A stretch of DNA of 64,000 nucleotides from Herpetosiphon geysericola (GCF_001306135.1 NZ_LGKP01000019.1:17067-81066); one strand, 5' to 3'; positions 9,814 through 18,731 are shown, counted from the first letter of the stretch. Program-made: numbers and translations. The notes: generated by a model from the sequence alone, not told the origin.

Positions 9814-9938
9814 CGGGAAACCTCCACAGAATAGTGGCAATGGGTAGGCTAGAATTTTGGGGAAATAGGGAAAGTGGGTGGCGCAGCGTTGAACCACGTT
9901 GCGCCGTATTGTACCACGAGCGGCTACCGCACCAAGGT

Positions 9939-10823
9939 TTAGACAATATCGCTATCGGCAGCTGGTTGCTCAAGCCGTGGAGCCACAGGCAAGGGTGGCA
10001 TGACCACAGGCGGAATAACCTCACGTTTGATCAGATCATACGACCAGCCACGGGTCAGCACATGCAATTTCACCCCAACGATGGCCTCTTTTTGGCCAAC
10101 TTTCAGCTGGTGAATGTTGCTATAGGTAATGCCAGAGCCATCGACTACTGTCACTGAGCCTTCGCCAATCACCTGCATCAGATGATCGTCATCGATCTCG
10201 GCAGCAGTGTTTTCGTCGAGGCCCAACCCAATGAGATAAGGATTAAAGCTGACTGCTGCAATTAATCGCCCAAGCCGATGGCGTGCGCCAAAGTGTTGAT
10301 CAAGTACGACACGATTGGTTAGCCCAAGGCCTGGGCCAAATTGGACCATGCCATAGCGTGGCACTAGCCCTTTAGCTCCATAGGCAATCATATGGGCGCT
10401 CATCGCCGACGCACCAGCACTGGTGCCCGCCACCGGAACCCCCCGCGCGTTAGCTCGCCGAATAGCAGTGGCAACTGGTGTGCCACCAAGCACCGCTGTA
10501 AGCTTCAATTGATTGCCGCCGGTCATGAAAATGCCCGTTGCTTGGGAAATAATTTCAAGCGCCTTGGGATCATTGGCGTTGATCCGTTCGCGCACTGGCA
10601 GCAGATCGACGCTGGCAACGCCTAAGTTGCCAAAGACCTCAAGGTATTCGCGGCCACCATCAGGCAGTTCCGAAGCGGTGGGAATAACCACGATGCGGGC
10701 ATTGGTTCCACCTGCGAGGTCGAAGAAGCGGAATAAAATTAACCGTCTGCGCTGCAAATCCATTGCACCGCCAATTGGCAGCAACGCGCCGCGAACGTGT
10801 CCATCTGGCACTGGCGAAGGCAT
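9939..10823 (-). CDS. cphB: Cyanophycinase
   Basis: A 294-residue peptidase S51 family enzyme that cuts cyanophycin into beta-Asp-Arg dipeptides. The nucleophile Ser sits in VAGTSAGASAMS, and FMTGGNQLKL matches the GGNQ loop that helps to shape the active site. The RYGMVQFGPGLGL and DQHFGARHRLGRL segments, including the His region, fit the family. No signal peptide is seen, so the enzyme is cytoplasmic. It lies upstream of cphA in the same direction; breakdown gene first is a common order. Confidence 0.92.
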   Translation of the reverse strand: MPSPVPDGHVRGALLPIGGAMDLQRRRLILFRFFDLAGGTNARIVVIPTASELPDGGREYLEVFGNLGVASVDLLPVRERINANDPKALEIISQATGIFMTGGNQLKLTAVLGGTPVATAIRRANARGVPVAGTSAGASAMSAHMIAYGAKGLVPRYGMVQFGPGLGLTNRVVLDQHFGARHRLGRLIAAVSFNPYLIGLGLDENTAAEIDDDHLMQVIGEGSVTVVDGSGITYSNIHQLKVGQKEAIVGVKLHVLTRGWSYDLIKREVIPPVVMPPLPVAPRLEQPAADSDIV

Positions 10824-10865
10824 ATCCGAGGTGTCCTTCCATGACTGGAGTAGCTTTAGGCTGCA

Positions 10866-10893
10866 TTATTACGGATAGCACTCCATTGTGCAA
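10866..10893 (-). promoter_or_regulatory. Putative promoter of cphB-cphA
   Basis: On the minus strand TTGCAC is followed after 16 bases by TAATAA, about 43 bases before the cphB start codon. The match is fair, and position and direction suit the cphB-cphA unit. Confidence 0.45.
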
Positions 10894-11148
10894 ATGAAGG
10901 GGCTGGAGAGCAAAGAACAAAGAACATAGAGCATAGATAGGGATTATGGCTACAGGCTCTTGGCTAGCCGAACGTTTTGCAGCCACGAAGGAGCGATGGC
11001 TATAGGCATCAGGCTTTTGGCTCTTAGGCATTTGTTTAAAATACCAAGACGTGTTCCAATAGCCCATAGCCCAATCCCTGATCCTCAGCCCCCAACACCT
11101 GACCCTTATGTTCTATGTTCTTTGCTCTATGTTCTTTTCCCCTCGTTG
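10894..11148. repeat. Intergenic module repeat block B
   Basis: No gene is seen. It contains AACAAAGAACATAGAGCATAG (module of the AACATAGAGC type), two copies of a GGCTATAGGC/GGCTACAGGC module, CCACGAAGGAGCGATGG, and near the end CCTGATCCTCAGCCCCCAAC with TTCTATGTTCTTTGCTCTATG, the inverted form of the first module. Confidence 0.75.
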
Positions 11149-11868
11149 CTAATCAAACGCTAGTTCATCGGGGGTGACGAAGAAATCAACAGCACCGCTG
11201 CCAATCTCATAGTAGGCTCCAATCACGGCAATTGTGCTAGCTGCTTCGTAGGCGGCCACCACCGGATTTTGGCGTAAAAGCGCTACTTGGGCGCGTACAT
11301 GCTGGGTTACGGCCTCGCGCATGCGGGCTTTTTCGTCGCGAATTACTGGCAACCGCTGGCACACAGGCCGAATTTGGTCAATCAGGTAACGAATATTGGC
11401 CGATTCTTTGGCAATTTGCTCGTCGCTGGCAAGCGCTGCTTTCACTGCGCCACAGCCTTCATGGCCCATCACCACAATCAACTTGCACTTAAGATGCGAG
11501 ATCGCATATTCAATGCTGCCTTGGGTTGCTTGATCGACAATTTGGCCAGCTACCCGCACCACAAACAAATCGCCTAAATTACAGTCGAAAATCATCTGCG
11601 GTGGTACGCGGCTATCCGAGCAGCCAAGAATCACCGAAAATGGGGTTTGGCTAATAATTTGCGAGCGGCGTTGATTGACGCTGACCACTGTGCGTTGGGT
11701 TTCGCCACTAAAAAAGCGTTCGTTGCCCAGTTTCAGTGCCTCGATTGCTGCCGCAGGTGTGTTGACCTCAGGGCTGCGTAGGTTGGCAATATCTTCCATT
11801 GAGGCCCGACCACGAATCGCATCAAGCAGTTGGCGATCCTTGTTTTCATCAGCAAAATCAGTCATCAT
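11149..11868 (-). CDS. Beta-class carbonic anhydrase
   Basis: A 239-residue beta carbonic anhydrase (CO2 to bicarbonate). The zinc ligands and dyad are present: Cys, Asp and Arg in CSDSRVPPQMIF, and His and Cys in GHEGCGAVKAAL. The family's RVAGQIV stretch lies between them. Two adjacent ATG codons (11868 and 11865) follow AAGGAG; the second has the better spacing. No signal peptide is seen. It stands alone between two repeat blocks. Confidence 0.94.
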   Translation of the reverse strand: MMTDFADENKDRQLLDAIRGRASMEDIANLRSPEVNTPAAAIEALKLGNERFFSGETQRTVVSVNQRRSQIISQTPFSVILGCSDSRVPPQMIFDCNLGDLFVVRVAGQIVDQATQGSIEYAISHLKCKLIVVMGHEGCGAVKAALASDEQIAKESANIRYLIDQIRPVCQRLPVIRDEKARMREAVTQHVRAQVALLRQNPVVAAYEAASTIAVIGAYYEIGSGAVDFFVTPDELAFD

Positions 11869-11884
11869 GCTCCTTGTAAATTTG

Positions 11885-12047
11885 ATTCATGAAGTTCTAC
11901 GAAGCACCACGAAGGCTTGAAACCGCGAAGGTTCAGTTTTAGCCATAGATTGCCCGAATGATTATTTTTCGCCACAGATTGCACAGATTAGCTTGATTGG
12001 GTTTGCCATAGCCAATAGCCAACAGCCTAACTCCTAAACCCTGACCC
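11885..12047. repeat. Intergenic module repeat block C
   Basis: The 179-base gap holds CTACGAAGCACCACGAAGG, GAAACCGCGAAGG, GCCACAGATTGCACAGATT, CCATAGCCAATAGCC and CCTAACTCCTAAACCCTGACC. All are modules seen in the other blocks. No gene is seen. Confidence 0.75.
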
Positions 12048-12386
12048 CTAGCCCCCAGTGTAAACCGTTTCTGTTGGTGGATAGCAAATAACTTCGAGCA
12101 CATTATCATTGGGATCGCGCAAATAAAAGCCTTTGGTTCCATCGCGATGGCGATCGATCGGCTGCTTGTGCTGGGCTGCAAGGGCATTCAGCTGGGTTTC
12201 ATCAACGCGCACTGCTACATGCGGCGGGTGTTGATAAGCCATGACCAAGGCTAATTTGCCTTGACCAATGCGCAAAAAAGCCCATGTGTCGTCAGCATAT
12301 AAGACCTGTGCTCCACATTGCTCAACATACCACGCAGTTGATTCAGCAATATTGTTGACAACAACCGCGACATGATCCATTTCCAT
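12048..12386 (-). CDS. VOC family (glyoxalase-like) protein
   Basis: A 112-residue single-domain vicinal oxygen chelate protein. MEMDHVAVVVNNIAES supplies the first metal-ligand His; FYLRDPNDNVLEVICY supplies the closing Glu motif. The start at 12386 has AGGAG 7 bases upstream. Its start lies 14 bases after the stop of the glycosyltransferase gene, so the two form an operon. The substrate is unknown; VOC proteins include glyoxalases, dioxygenases and antibiotic-binding proteins. Confidence 0.88.
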   Translation of the reverse strand: MEMDHVAVVVNNIAESTAWYVEQCGAQVLYADDTWAFLRIGQGKLALVMAYQHPPHVAVRVDETQLNALAAQHKQPIDRHRDGTKGFYLRDPNDNVLEVICYPPTETVYTGG

Positions 12387-12400
12387 GCGCAAGCTCCTAG

Positions 12401-13570
12401 TTAAAGTAAGGCCTGATAGTGTTGTTGTAGTTGCAGGCCAATTGCGCGCCAATCATAGCGATCGGCAATTAACTGGCGGCCTGCGTCACCAAGTTGTGCA
12501 CCCAACTCTGGGTTTTGCAAGATGCGGACAAGCGCTGCGGCAAAATCTGCTGGGCGCTCGGCAAATAGGGCATGTTCTTCAGGTTTAAGTGGCAAGCCTT
12601 CCGCAGCAAGCGCAGTTGTTACCAACGGCAAGCCAGCCGCCAAGCCTTCGAGAATTTTAATCCGCACGCCGCTGCCCCAGAAAATTGGCGCGGCCACCAC
12701 CCGACTTTGGCGATAAACTGCGCGCAAATCATCGATTGTGCCTGGCACTGCAATTGTAGCACTCGCCATTTGTTGAATTTCCGGCGTTGGGCTGCGGCCT
12801 GCCAGCATTAAGCGGGCTTCAGGCATTTGGGCTTGAACCAATGGCCAAACCTCGCGCGCCAGCCACAAAGCACCTTCAACATTCGGTGGATGAAAATAAT
12901 TGCCGACAAAGAGCACTTGTTGCGGCGCTTGCTGCTGCCGACACAATGGCCATTCAGCAAAATCAACCCCAGAAGGCACGGTCACGATGTTTAATTTGGG
13001 CTGCCAACGAGCCAAGGTTTGTTGATCGGTTTCGCTCAAGGTTACGAGCAAATCGCAATGGCGCAAGGCGCGCTGCTCATACAACCACAAACTGAGCAAA
13101 CCTGCTAAGCGGCGGGCACGCAACGGCCAGCTTTTTTCGCGTTGCAAACGTCGCCATTGGGCCACAAACCCAACTTGGTGCACGGTACAAATAGTTGCCT
13201 GCACGCCCAAACGGCGCGCAAATGGCGCATATTGGGCCATTGTCGTGCCCTCAAGTTGCAGCAACTTTGGGGCTGCTTGCTGCCAGCGTTGCTGCAAATA
13301 ATCCAGCATCGGCTGCGAAAACTCCAAATCAACCGCTGGCGGGTCGAGGTTGCGCCGCGTTGGCTTAGTTGGCGCAAACGCCCGCAGATCGCGGCACCAT
13401 TGCGGCAATGGCCCCCAATCGATGGCTTCAGGTTGCTTGGTTAAACAATAACTATCAACGGTATAATACTGACTTAGTTGACGTAAGGCATTTAAACTAT
13501 GGGTTTTCGCGCCAGCATGGGCTGGATACAGCGGGGTTGGGGTCAAAATACTGAGGCTTGCAGGTTGCAT
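12401..13570 (-). CDS. Group 1 (GT4-like) glycosyltransferase
   Basis: A 389-residue GT-B glycosyltransferase. The N-terminal Rossmann opening is ILTPTPLYPAHAGAKTH; the C-terminal nucleotide-sugar half has VLFVGNYFHPPNVEGALWL, VPGTIDDLRAVYRQSRVVAAP and the ESG-like region GSGVRIKILEGLAAGLPLV. The start at 13570 (MQPASLSILTP) was preferred to 13666 because the extra residues are a translation of repeat DNA. The ribosome site is weak. The acceptor is unknown. It is followed closely by the VOC gene. Confidence 0.88.
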   Translation of the reverse strand: MQPASLSILTPTPLYPAHAGAKTHSLNALRQLSQYYTVDSYCLTKQPEAIDWGPLPQWCRDLRAFAPTKPTRRNLDPPAVDLEFSQPMLDYLQQRWQQAAPKLLQLEGTTMAQYAPFARRLGVQATICTVHQVGFVAQWRRLQREKSWPLRARRLAGLLSLWLYEQRALRHCDLLVTLSETDQQTLARWQPKLNIVTVPSGVDFAEWPLCRQQQAPQQVLFVGNYFHPPNVEGALWLAREVWPLVQAQMPEARLMLAGRSPTPEIQQMASATIAVPGTIDDLRAVYRQSRVVAAPIFWGSGVRIKILEGLAAGLPLVTTALAAEGLPLKPEEHALFAERPADFAAALVRILQNPELGAQLGDAGRQLIADRYDWRAIGLQLQQHYQALL

Positions 13571-13607
13571 CAATCGGCCTACCGAAGCTAAAGAACCATT
13601 AGCCTCA

Positions 13608-14165
13608 GTATAGCAGACGAACAGAGAACAAAGAGCAAAGAGCATAGAACATAGGGGGCAAGTCAAAAGTCAGAAGTCAGAAGTCAAAATAGGGATAAGG
13701 GGTCAGGATTCAGGGGTCAGGGTTTAACACACAGAGATTTGGCTCTAGGCTATGGGCTGGCACAAGCATAATCCTAAGAATCTGTGCCAATCTGTGGCTA
13801 AAAACCTTCGCGGTTCCGATACTTTGTGTCCTTCGTGGAGCATGCTTAACGCAGAGGCGCAGAGGAACGATGGCTTTTGGCTATGGGCTAGCGGAACAAT
13901 TTTCTCATACTATATTCAATCCTAATGCCAAAAGCCTATCGCCTATAGCCAATAGCCCAATTCTCAACAATCTGTGGCAAAATAGGGATTAGGGTTTGGA
14001 TGATTGGCGACGAGCTATTAGCCAGCACAAGCTACCGATCTCTAGCCCCTGAATCCCGATCCCTTTCTCAACATCTGTGGCAAAATTATGGGCTAGTACG
14101 CGCGAGTGAAACCCAACCCCTGAACTCGGTCGCCTCGCTCTGAACCCTAACCCCTGATGCCTGAA
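13608..14165. repeat. Intergenic module repeat block D
   Basis: The divergent gap of about 600 bases has no supported gene. It holds AACAAAGAGCAAAGAGCATAG, AAGTCAGAAGTCAGAAGTC (about 13669), CAGGGGTCAGGGTTTAAC, AATCTGTGCCAATCTGTGGC, AACGCAGAGGCGCAGAGG (about 13849), CCAAAAGCCTATCGCCTATAG, CAACAATCTGTGGC and CTGAACCCTAACCCCTGATG. These are the same module families as in the other blocks, here repeated two or three times. Confidence 0.8.
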
Positions 14166-14188
14166 TCCTAATCAAAAAAGGAGTGAGC

Positions 14189-14899
14189 ATGACGATTGCA
14201 TTTTTAACGGCCCAATGGGCCAATCTTGGCTTGATCTCGTATGCCGTGCCAGATCAACTTTTGCTGCCCTATTTGCCACATGGCTTAGATATTGATCGGC
14301 GTTATGGCTCGGCGTTTGTTAGTTTGGTGGTGTTTGATTTTCTGCAAACCAAGGTTTTAGGCGTGGCTTGGCCCGGCTTTCGCAATTTTGCCGAAATGAA
14401 TTTGCGCTTTTATGTGCGCCGTGGCCAGCAACGCGGCGTAGTGTTTGTGCGCGAAATCGTGCCTCAATGGCTGGTTGCCAGTTTAGCCAATGTGCTCTAC
14501 AACGAGCCGTATGTGGCCGCACCTTTGCAAAGCCAAACCCAACACAGCGCAGGCCAAATCACGGTTGAGCATACTTTATATTGGCAAGGCCAAACCAATT
14601 TGGTCAAACTGACCGCCAGCAATCAGCTCTATCACCCTGATGCCGCAAGTACTGAACATTTTTTCAAAGAGCACGAATGGGGCTTTGGGCGCAGGCGCAA
14701 TCGTAAGCCGATTGTCTATCGGGTTGAGCACCCTGAGTGGGATGTGTATCCCGTGGAGCGTTACCAACTGCACTTCAATTGGGGCGCGATCTACGGCCCG
14801 CAGTGGGCATGGCTCGCCAACGAAACGCCCTATTCAGTTGTTTTGGCCAAAGGCTCTGCGGTTAAGGTATTTCCCCATCAAAAGTTGCCCAACCCATAG
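14189..14899 (+). CDS. DUF2071 (YqjF-like) protein
   Basis: A 236-residue DUF2071 protein. The characteristic order is a start WANLGLISYAVPDQLLLPYLPHGL, the FVSLVVFDF strand, then FAEMNLRFYVRR and VFVREIVPQ. The start at 14189 (ATG) has AAGGAG 5 bases upstream; an in-frame GTG 6 bases earlier is within the ribosome site. The function of the family is unknown; the fold resembles acetoacetate decarboxylase. It stands alone between two repeat blocks. Confidence 0.88.
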   Translation: MTIAFLTAQWANLGLISYAVPDQLLLPYLPHGLDIDRRYGSAFVSLVVFDFLQTKVLGVAWPGFRNFAEMNLRFYVRRGQQRGVVFVREIVPQWLVASLANVLYNEPYVAAPLQSQTQHSAGQITVEHTLYWQGQTNLVKLTASNQLYHPDAASTEHFFKEHEWGFGRRRNRKPIVYRVEHPEWDVYPVERYQLHFNWGAIYGPQWAWLANETPYSVVLAKGSAVKVFPHQKLPNP

Positions 14900-15242
14900 A
14901 ACATAGAGCAAAGAGCTACGAAATTATGAAGGATGAAGGATGAGGGATGAAGCACGATTATTCGGGCAATTTTTGTCTAAATAATGATCATTTGTGCTAA
15001 TTTGTGGCGAACACAGCCTTCGCGGTCTTCGTGGTTTCAGTCCTTTGTGCACTTCGTGTCCTTCATGGATAAGCATTTAACGCAGAGGCGCAGAGCCACG
15101 AAAGGATGTAAGGATGAGGGATGAAGTTAAAAGCCTCATCCTACGAATCTGTGCCAATCTGTGGCTAAAAACCTTCACGGTCTTCGCAGTTCCGATCCTT
15201 CGTGGATCAAAATATGTTCTAGGCTCTATGTTCTATGCTCTT
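14900..15242. repeat. Intergenic module repeat block E
   Basis: The 343-base gap between convergent genes holds AACATAGAGCAAAGAGC, GAAGGATGAAGGATGAGGG, TTTGTGCTAATTTGTGGCG, CCTTCGCGGTCTTCGTGG, AACGCAGAGGCGCAGAGCC (about 15079), AATCTGTGCCAATCTGTGGC (about 15138) and TTCTAGGCTCTATGTTC. No gene is supported. Confidence 0.8.
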
Positions 15243-16223
15243 CTAGCCTACTCGCAGCACAATTTTGCCTACATGCTGGCTCGATTCTAGCAAACGATGG
15301 GCGGCGCTGGCTTCGGCCAAATCAAAGACCGCTTCAATCACTGGGGTAAATGTGCCATCTGCAAAACGGGGCAATACATCCTGAAGCATTTGCTGGGTCA
15401 GCGCAGCTTTGGCGGCAATTGGGCGTGCGCGCAAGGTCGTGCCACACACCGTCAAGCGTTTGAGCATTAGCGTGCGTAGATCAAGCTCGGTTTGCGCCCC
15501 GCCCATGGTTGCAATAATCACCAAGCGCCCGCCAACTCGCAAGCTCGCTAAGTTAGCGTTGAAATAGCTGCCTCCCAGCATATCCAGCACCACGTCAACG
15601 CCTTGGTGATCGGTCAGTTCTTGCAGGCGTTCAGGCCAATTTTCAGTGCGATAATTGATACCGGCAACTGCACCCAACTCGCGGCAACGCTCAATTTTTT
15701 GCTCCGAGCCAGCAGTGATGATCACTTCAGCGCCACGCCAACCTGCCAGTTGAATCGCTGCCGTGCCAATGCCTGAGCTACCGCCATGAACCAACAAGCG
15801 TTCGCCAGCGCTTAACCGACCCCAGTTAAACAAGTTGTCATAAGCAGTCATCCAGACTTCGGGAATAGCAGCAGCTTGTTCGTAGCTCAAGCTATCGGGA
15901 ATTGGCATTGCCAACGCTGCTGGAATCACGACTTGTTGGGCATAGCCGCCGCCTGGCAATAAGGCGCAAATCCGCGTACCTAGTGCTGGCGCGGTAACTC
16001 CTGCGCCATGGTCAATCACTTCGCCAGCAATTTCTAGCCCCAAAATCTCCGAAGCTCCCGCTGGTGCTGGGTACATCCCACGGCGTTGCAAAATATCGGC
16101 GCGGTTGACGGCAGTTGCATGCACCCGAATCAACAATTCGCCAGCTTGCGGTTGCAAATCGGCAACTTCGGCCAATTGCAAAACTTCAGCATCGCCCGGG
16201 TGGTCAAATATAATTGCTTGCAT
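15243..16223 (-). CDS. NAD(P)H quinone oxidoreductase (PIG3-like)
   Basis: A 326-residue zinc-independent medium-chain dehydrogenase. AVNRADILQRRGMYPAPAG and EILGLEIAGEV are hallmarks of the PIG3/QOR branch; VHGGSSGIGTAAIQLA is the NADPH-binding loop. The zinc-ligand Cys cluster of alcohol dehydrogenases is absent, as expected for this branch. It reduces quinones one or two electrons at a time using NADPH. The start at 16223 has GAGGT 6 bases upstream. It probably stands alone, with a 66-base gap to the thioesterase gene upstream on the same strand. Confidence 0.92.
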   Translation of the reverse strand: MQAIIFDHPGDAEVLQLAEVADLQPQAGELLIRVHATAVNRADILQRRGMYPAPAGASEILGLEIAGEVIDHGAGVTAPALGTRICALLPGGGYAQQVVIPAALAMPIPDSLSYEQAAAIPEVWMTAYDNLFNWGRLSAGERLLVHGGSSGIGTAAIQLAGWRGAEVIITAGSEQKIERCRELGAVAGINYRTENWPERLQELTDHQGVDVVLDMLGGSYFNANLASLRVGGRLVIIATMGGAQTELDLRTLMLKRLTVCGTTLRARPIAAKAALTQQMLQDVLPRFADGTFTPVIEAVFDLAEASAAHRLLESSQHVGKIVLRVG

Positions 16224-16289
16224 AATGCACCTCATCAAATCAAAAAACGTGTTGAGCACCTAGCCCAACACGTTAGCAACAATCCCAAT

Positions 16290-16796
16290 TTAGAACGTCA
16301 GCGGATCAGCGGGAATCGGCGCATCGTTGGCTTTGAGCCGTTCGCTAATCAAGGCTTTGATCTTCGCGCCATGCTCCCAATCGGCCTGTTCGGTTGGGGT
16401 TTCGACCAACAAACGCGGAATCGCGGTCGGTCGGCCATCAATCCCGACCGAAACCATCGAATAAAAGCCAGTTGTGCACCAGCGGCGTTCGCCAGAAATT
16501 GGGTCTTCGGCCCAGGCATCGATCCGCACAATCAGCGAGGTTGTACCGGTGTAAATCACCTTAGCCAGCATATCAACCAAATCGCCATGATGAATTGGCG
16601 TGCGAAAATCGATTCGTTCGGTCGAAGCGGTGACGACTTGTTGGCGGCAAAAGCGAATCGCGGCAATTGCCGCCGCACGGTCCATCATCGCCAAGACTTC
16701 ACCACCAAACATCGTGCCATGGTTATTGGTCTGGCCGGGCAGCACAATATCCGACATGCGAATCAGCGGCGTGCGCCGAATTGGGCGTTCGTTCAC
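16290..16796 (-). CDS. Acyl-CoA thioesterase (hotdog fold)
   Basis: A 168-residue hotdog thioesterase of the YciA/BACH type. VLPGQTNNHGTMFGGEVLAM and MDRAAAIAAIRFC give the typical N-T-N-H-x-G-x-x-F-G-G active-site region; ERIDFRTPIHHGDLV is the next strand. It hydrolyses acyl-CoA to the free acid. The start is a GTG whose bases overlap the upstream stop (GTGA), which points to translational coupling with the ABA4-like gene. An ATG at 16757 is a possible shorter start. Confidence 0.88.
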   Translation of the reverse strand: MNERPIRRTPLIRMSDIVLPGQTNNHGTMFGGEVLAMMDRAAAIAAIRFCRQQVVTASTERIDFRTPIHHGDLVDMLAKVIYTGTTSLIVRIDAWAEDPISGERRWCTTGFYSMVSVGIDGRPTAIPRLLVETPTEQADWEHGAKIKALISERLKANDAPIPADPLTF

Positions 16797-17257
16797 GCTG
16801 CACCCCGCACGCGCAACAGCACTTGATAATAGGCCAAGCCCAAAGGCCCGCTCATTAATGTGCAAATTAGGGCTGGCACAATCAGCCAATGTGGAATATT
16901 TTTCTCTTGAGCATCGCGCAAAATTGCCCGCCCAACGAAGAAATCAAAGATTAAATAATGCGTCCAGCCAGCAAATGTGCCCTTGGGACCGCCCTCTTGA
17001 AACAATTTGCCAATTGAATCGAGGGTTGGATTGAGCATGGTGCTAAAACTAAAGCCTTTGCCATCGTTTTCAGCCAGTGCGCCACCCAACATGGCTGCGT
17101 AGAGACCGCCCATCCCGATAAAAAAGCGATCGTCGTTGATCACCCGTTGTGTCCAGCGTGAACGTGGTGCGCCGATCATCAACAGCCAACCTGGGATAAC
17201 CGCGAGGTTTGCGAGGCTAAACAGGCGATCCAACCACGGTGAACGAGGTGTTTGCAT
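16793..17257 (-). CDS. ABA4-like (DUF4281) membrane protein
   Basis: A 154-residue protein with about four hydrophobic segments. The motif GTFAGWTHYLIFDFFVGRAI and the NPTLDSIGKLF stretch match the DUF4281/ABA4 family, whose plant member is needed for neoxanthin formation. A role in carotenoid or polyprenoid membrane chemistry is possible but is inference. The start at 17257 has AGGAG 6 bases upstream. It sits 9 bases after the UbiA-like gene and overlaps the thioesterase by 4 bases, so the three genes form an operon. Confidence 0.82.
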   Translation of the reverse strand: MQTPRSPWLDRLFSLANLAVIPGWLLMIGAPRSRWTQRVINDDRFFIGMGGLYAAMLGGALAENDGKGFSFSTMLNPTLDSIGKLFQEGGPKGTFAGWTHYLIFDFFVGRAILRDAQEKNIPHWLIVPALICTLMSGPLGLAYYQVLLRVRGAA

Positions 17258-17266
17258 AACCAACTC

Positions 17267-18199
17267 CTATTGGCGAAAGATATACATAATTGTCACAACC
17301 GTTATGCCCCAAAGCACAATATCGGCTAACATGGGCAAATCTTTAAGCAACAATTCTTCAGGGCTACCACCTTCGTCTTTTTTATAGACCAAATAGAGGT
17401 AGCGGAAAATGCCATAAATCACAAATGGCACGGTGATCAACATCAATGGAAAAGGACTGGTCGGTACGTGGGGATTGGTTGGGTTAAGCGTATACAAAAT
17501 ATAGGCAATCAAGGTGCTGGCGGTAATCAGCGAAATCATTTCTTGCAGCAGCTCGGTTGAATATTCTTCGAGCACACGGCGATGGCTGCCAGCGCCACTT
17601 TCGAGCAAAACCAACTCGTGACGGCGTTTGGCCAGCGCCAGAAACAACGACAATAGCCCAGTACAAATCAACAACCAGGGCGAAATATCAATGCGCAACA
17701 CTACCGCGCCCGAAACTGTGCGAAAGACAAAGCCTGCGGCAATGATAAACACATCGAGAATCACCACATGCTTGAGCCGAAACGAATAGGCTAATTGCAT
17801 CACGACATAGACGGCCAGAATAATTGACACCCCACGGCTGAGCATATAGGCCAAAGGCAAGCCAATGCCCAAAAAGATCAGCGTCGCAATAATCGCGCTG
17901 CTTGGGGCAAGATGGCCACTCGCCAGCGGGCGATAGCGCTTTTTTGGATGATCGCGATCTTTTTCAATATCAACCAGATCGTTGATGAGATAAACTGAGC
18001 TAGCGATTAAACACCACAAGCCAAAGGTTGCGAGCACTCGTAATAGGCTTTGGGGGTTGGTCAAGAGCATATCGTTGGCAAAGATTAAGCCTGCAAACAC
18101 AAAAATATTCTTGACCCACTGTTTGGGCCGCATTGTTAAAAGCAGATATTTGGGCATTTTTGCGAGTTGCGGTTGGGCTATTTTATAGGGCTGTTGCAT
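17267..18199 (-). CDS. UbiA prenyltransferase, decaprenyl-phosphate phosphoribosyltransferase type
   Basis: A 310-residue multi-span membrane enzyme. MRPKQWVKNIFVFAGLIFA, then YLINDLVDIEKDRDHPKKRY with RPLASG form the first Asp-rich motif of the branch that includes mycobacterial Rv3806c, which moves phosphoribose to decaprenyl phosphate. The second motif DVFIIAAGFVFRTVSG is present. The substrate could instead be another polyprenyl acceptor. The ribosome site AAGGAG is about 13 bases from this ATG, which is long; Met15 is an alternative start. Confidence 0.86.
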   Translation of the reverse strand: MQQPYKIAQPQLAKMPKYLLLTMRPKQWVKNIFVFAGLIFANDMLLTNPQSLLRVLATFGLWCLIASSVYLINDLVDIEKDRDHPKKRYRPLASGHLAPSSAIIATLIFLGIGLPLAYMLSRGVSIILAVYVVMQLAYSFRLKHVVILDVFIIAAGFVFRTVSGAVVLRIDISPWLLICTGLLSLFLALAKRRHELVLLESGAGSHRRVLEEYSTELLQEMISLITASTLIAYILYTLNPTNPHVPTSPFPLMLITVPFVIYGIFRYLYLVYKKDEGGSPEELLLKDLPMLADIVLWGITVVTIMYIFRQ

Positions 18200-18294
18200 A
18201 CAAATTACTCTACTCCTTGAGCTTGACGAATCGCTTTCGCCTAGCGTTGATCATTCTACCTACCCATTGCATGGGCGTCAAACGTTACTATGAG

Positions 18295-18500
18295 GGATCG
18301 GGGGCTGGTTGTTGGGGGTCGGGAGCTAATTTGTGAATGCATTGATTAGCGCATTAATCCAATGACCGATCCCCGAGCCCCAGCTACCAATCCCCCGCTA
18401 GCAAATTCTGAATGGGTTGATTGGCGCATTAATCCAATGATTAATTCAATGACCGATCCCCAATCCCCAACTACCAACAACCAGTTCACAAATTCAGGGC
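18295..18500. repeat. Intergenic repeat block F (direct and inverted copies)
   Basis: Two direct copies start with TTGATTAGCGCATTAATCC (18342) and TTGATTGGCGCATTAATCC (18417), each followed by CCAATGA, GACCGATCCCC and CTACCAA; the second has a 12-base insertion. A diverged inverted copy of the right edge (GATCGGGGGCTGGTTGTTGG, from about 18298) lies at the left edge, so the whole block has inverted ends. It lies between the divergent UbiA and NYN genes. No gene is seen here. Confidence 0.75.
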
Positions 18501-18528
18501 TATACAGACAGCCATGATATGGTATACT
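18501..18528 (+). promoter_or_regulatory. Putative extended -10 promoter of the NYN operon
   Basis: TATACT at 18523-18528 is preceded by TGG, an extended -10 element, with a weak -35 (TATACA, 16 bases upstream). The RNA would start near 18535 and leave a leader of almost 200 bases before the ATG at 18732. Confidence 0.5.
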
Positions 18529-18731
18529 AGCCGCGTTGAGTATCCCATGAGAGGCGATGCCGCCCACGCAATACATCATTCCAACTGGTTTGATGTCGTC
18601 ACATATCAAATTGTATTTGTCTAATTGTTGGTAGTTTTAAGCGGTAATGGGTGACCGTACTCGATCACTCGCCAGAAATTTAATGGCATGCCAAGAAACA
18701 AAGAACTACCCAGGAGCACATTGGAATCCCT

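Noticed and set aside
18200..18731. Riboswitch before the NYN gene
   Set aside because: The leader is long and has one stem, but I could match it to no known riboswitch class; kept only as a finding on structure.
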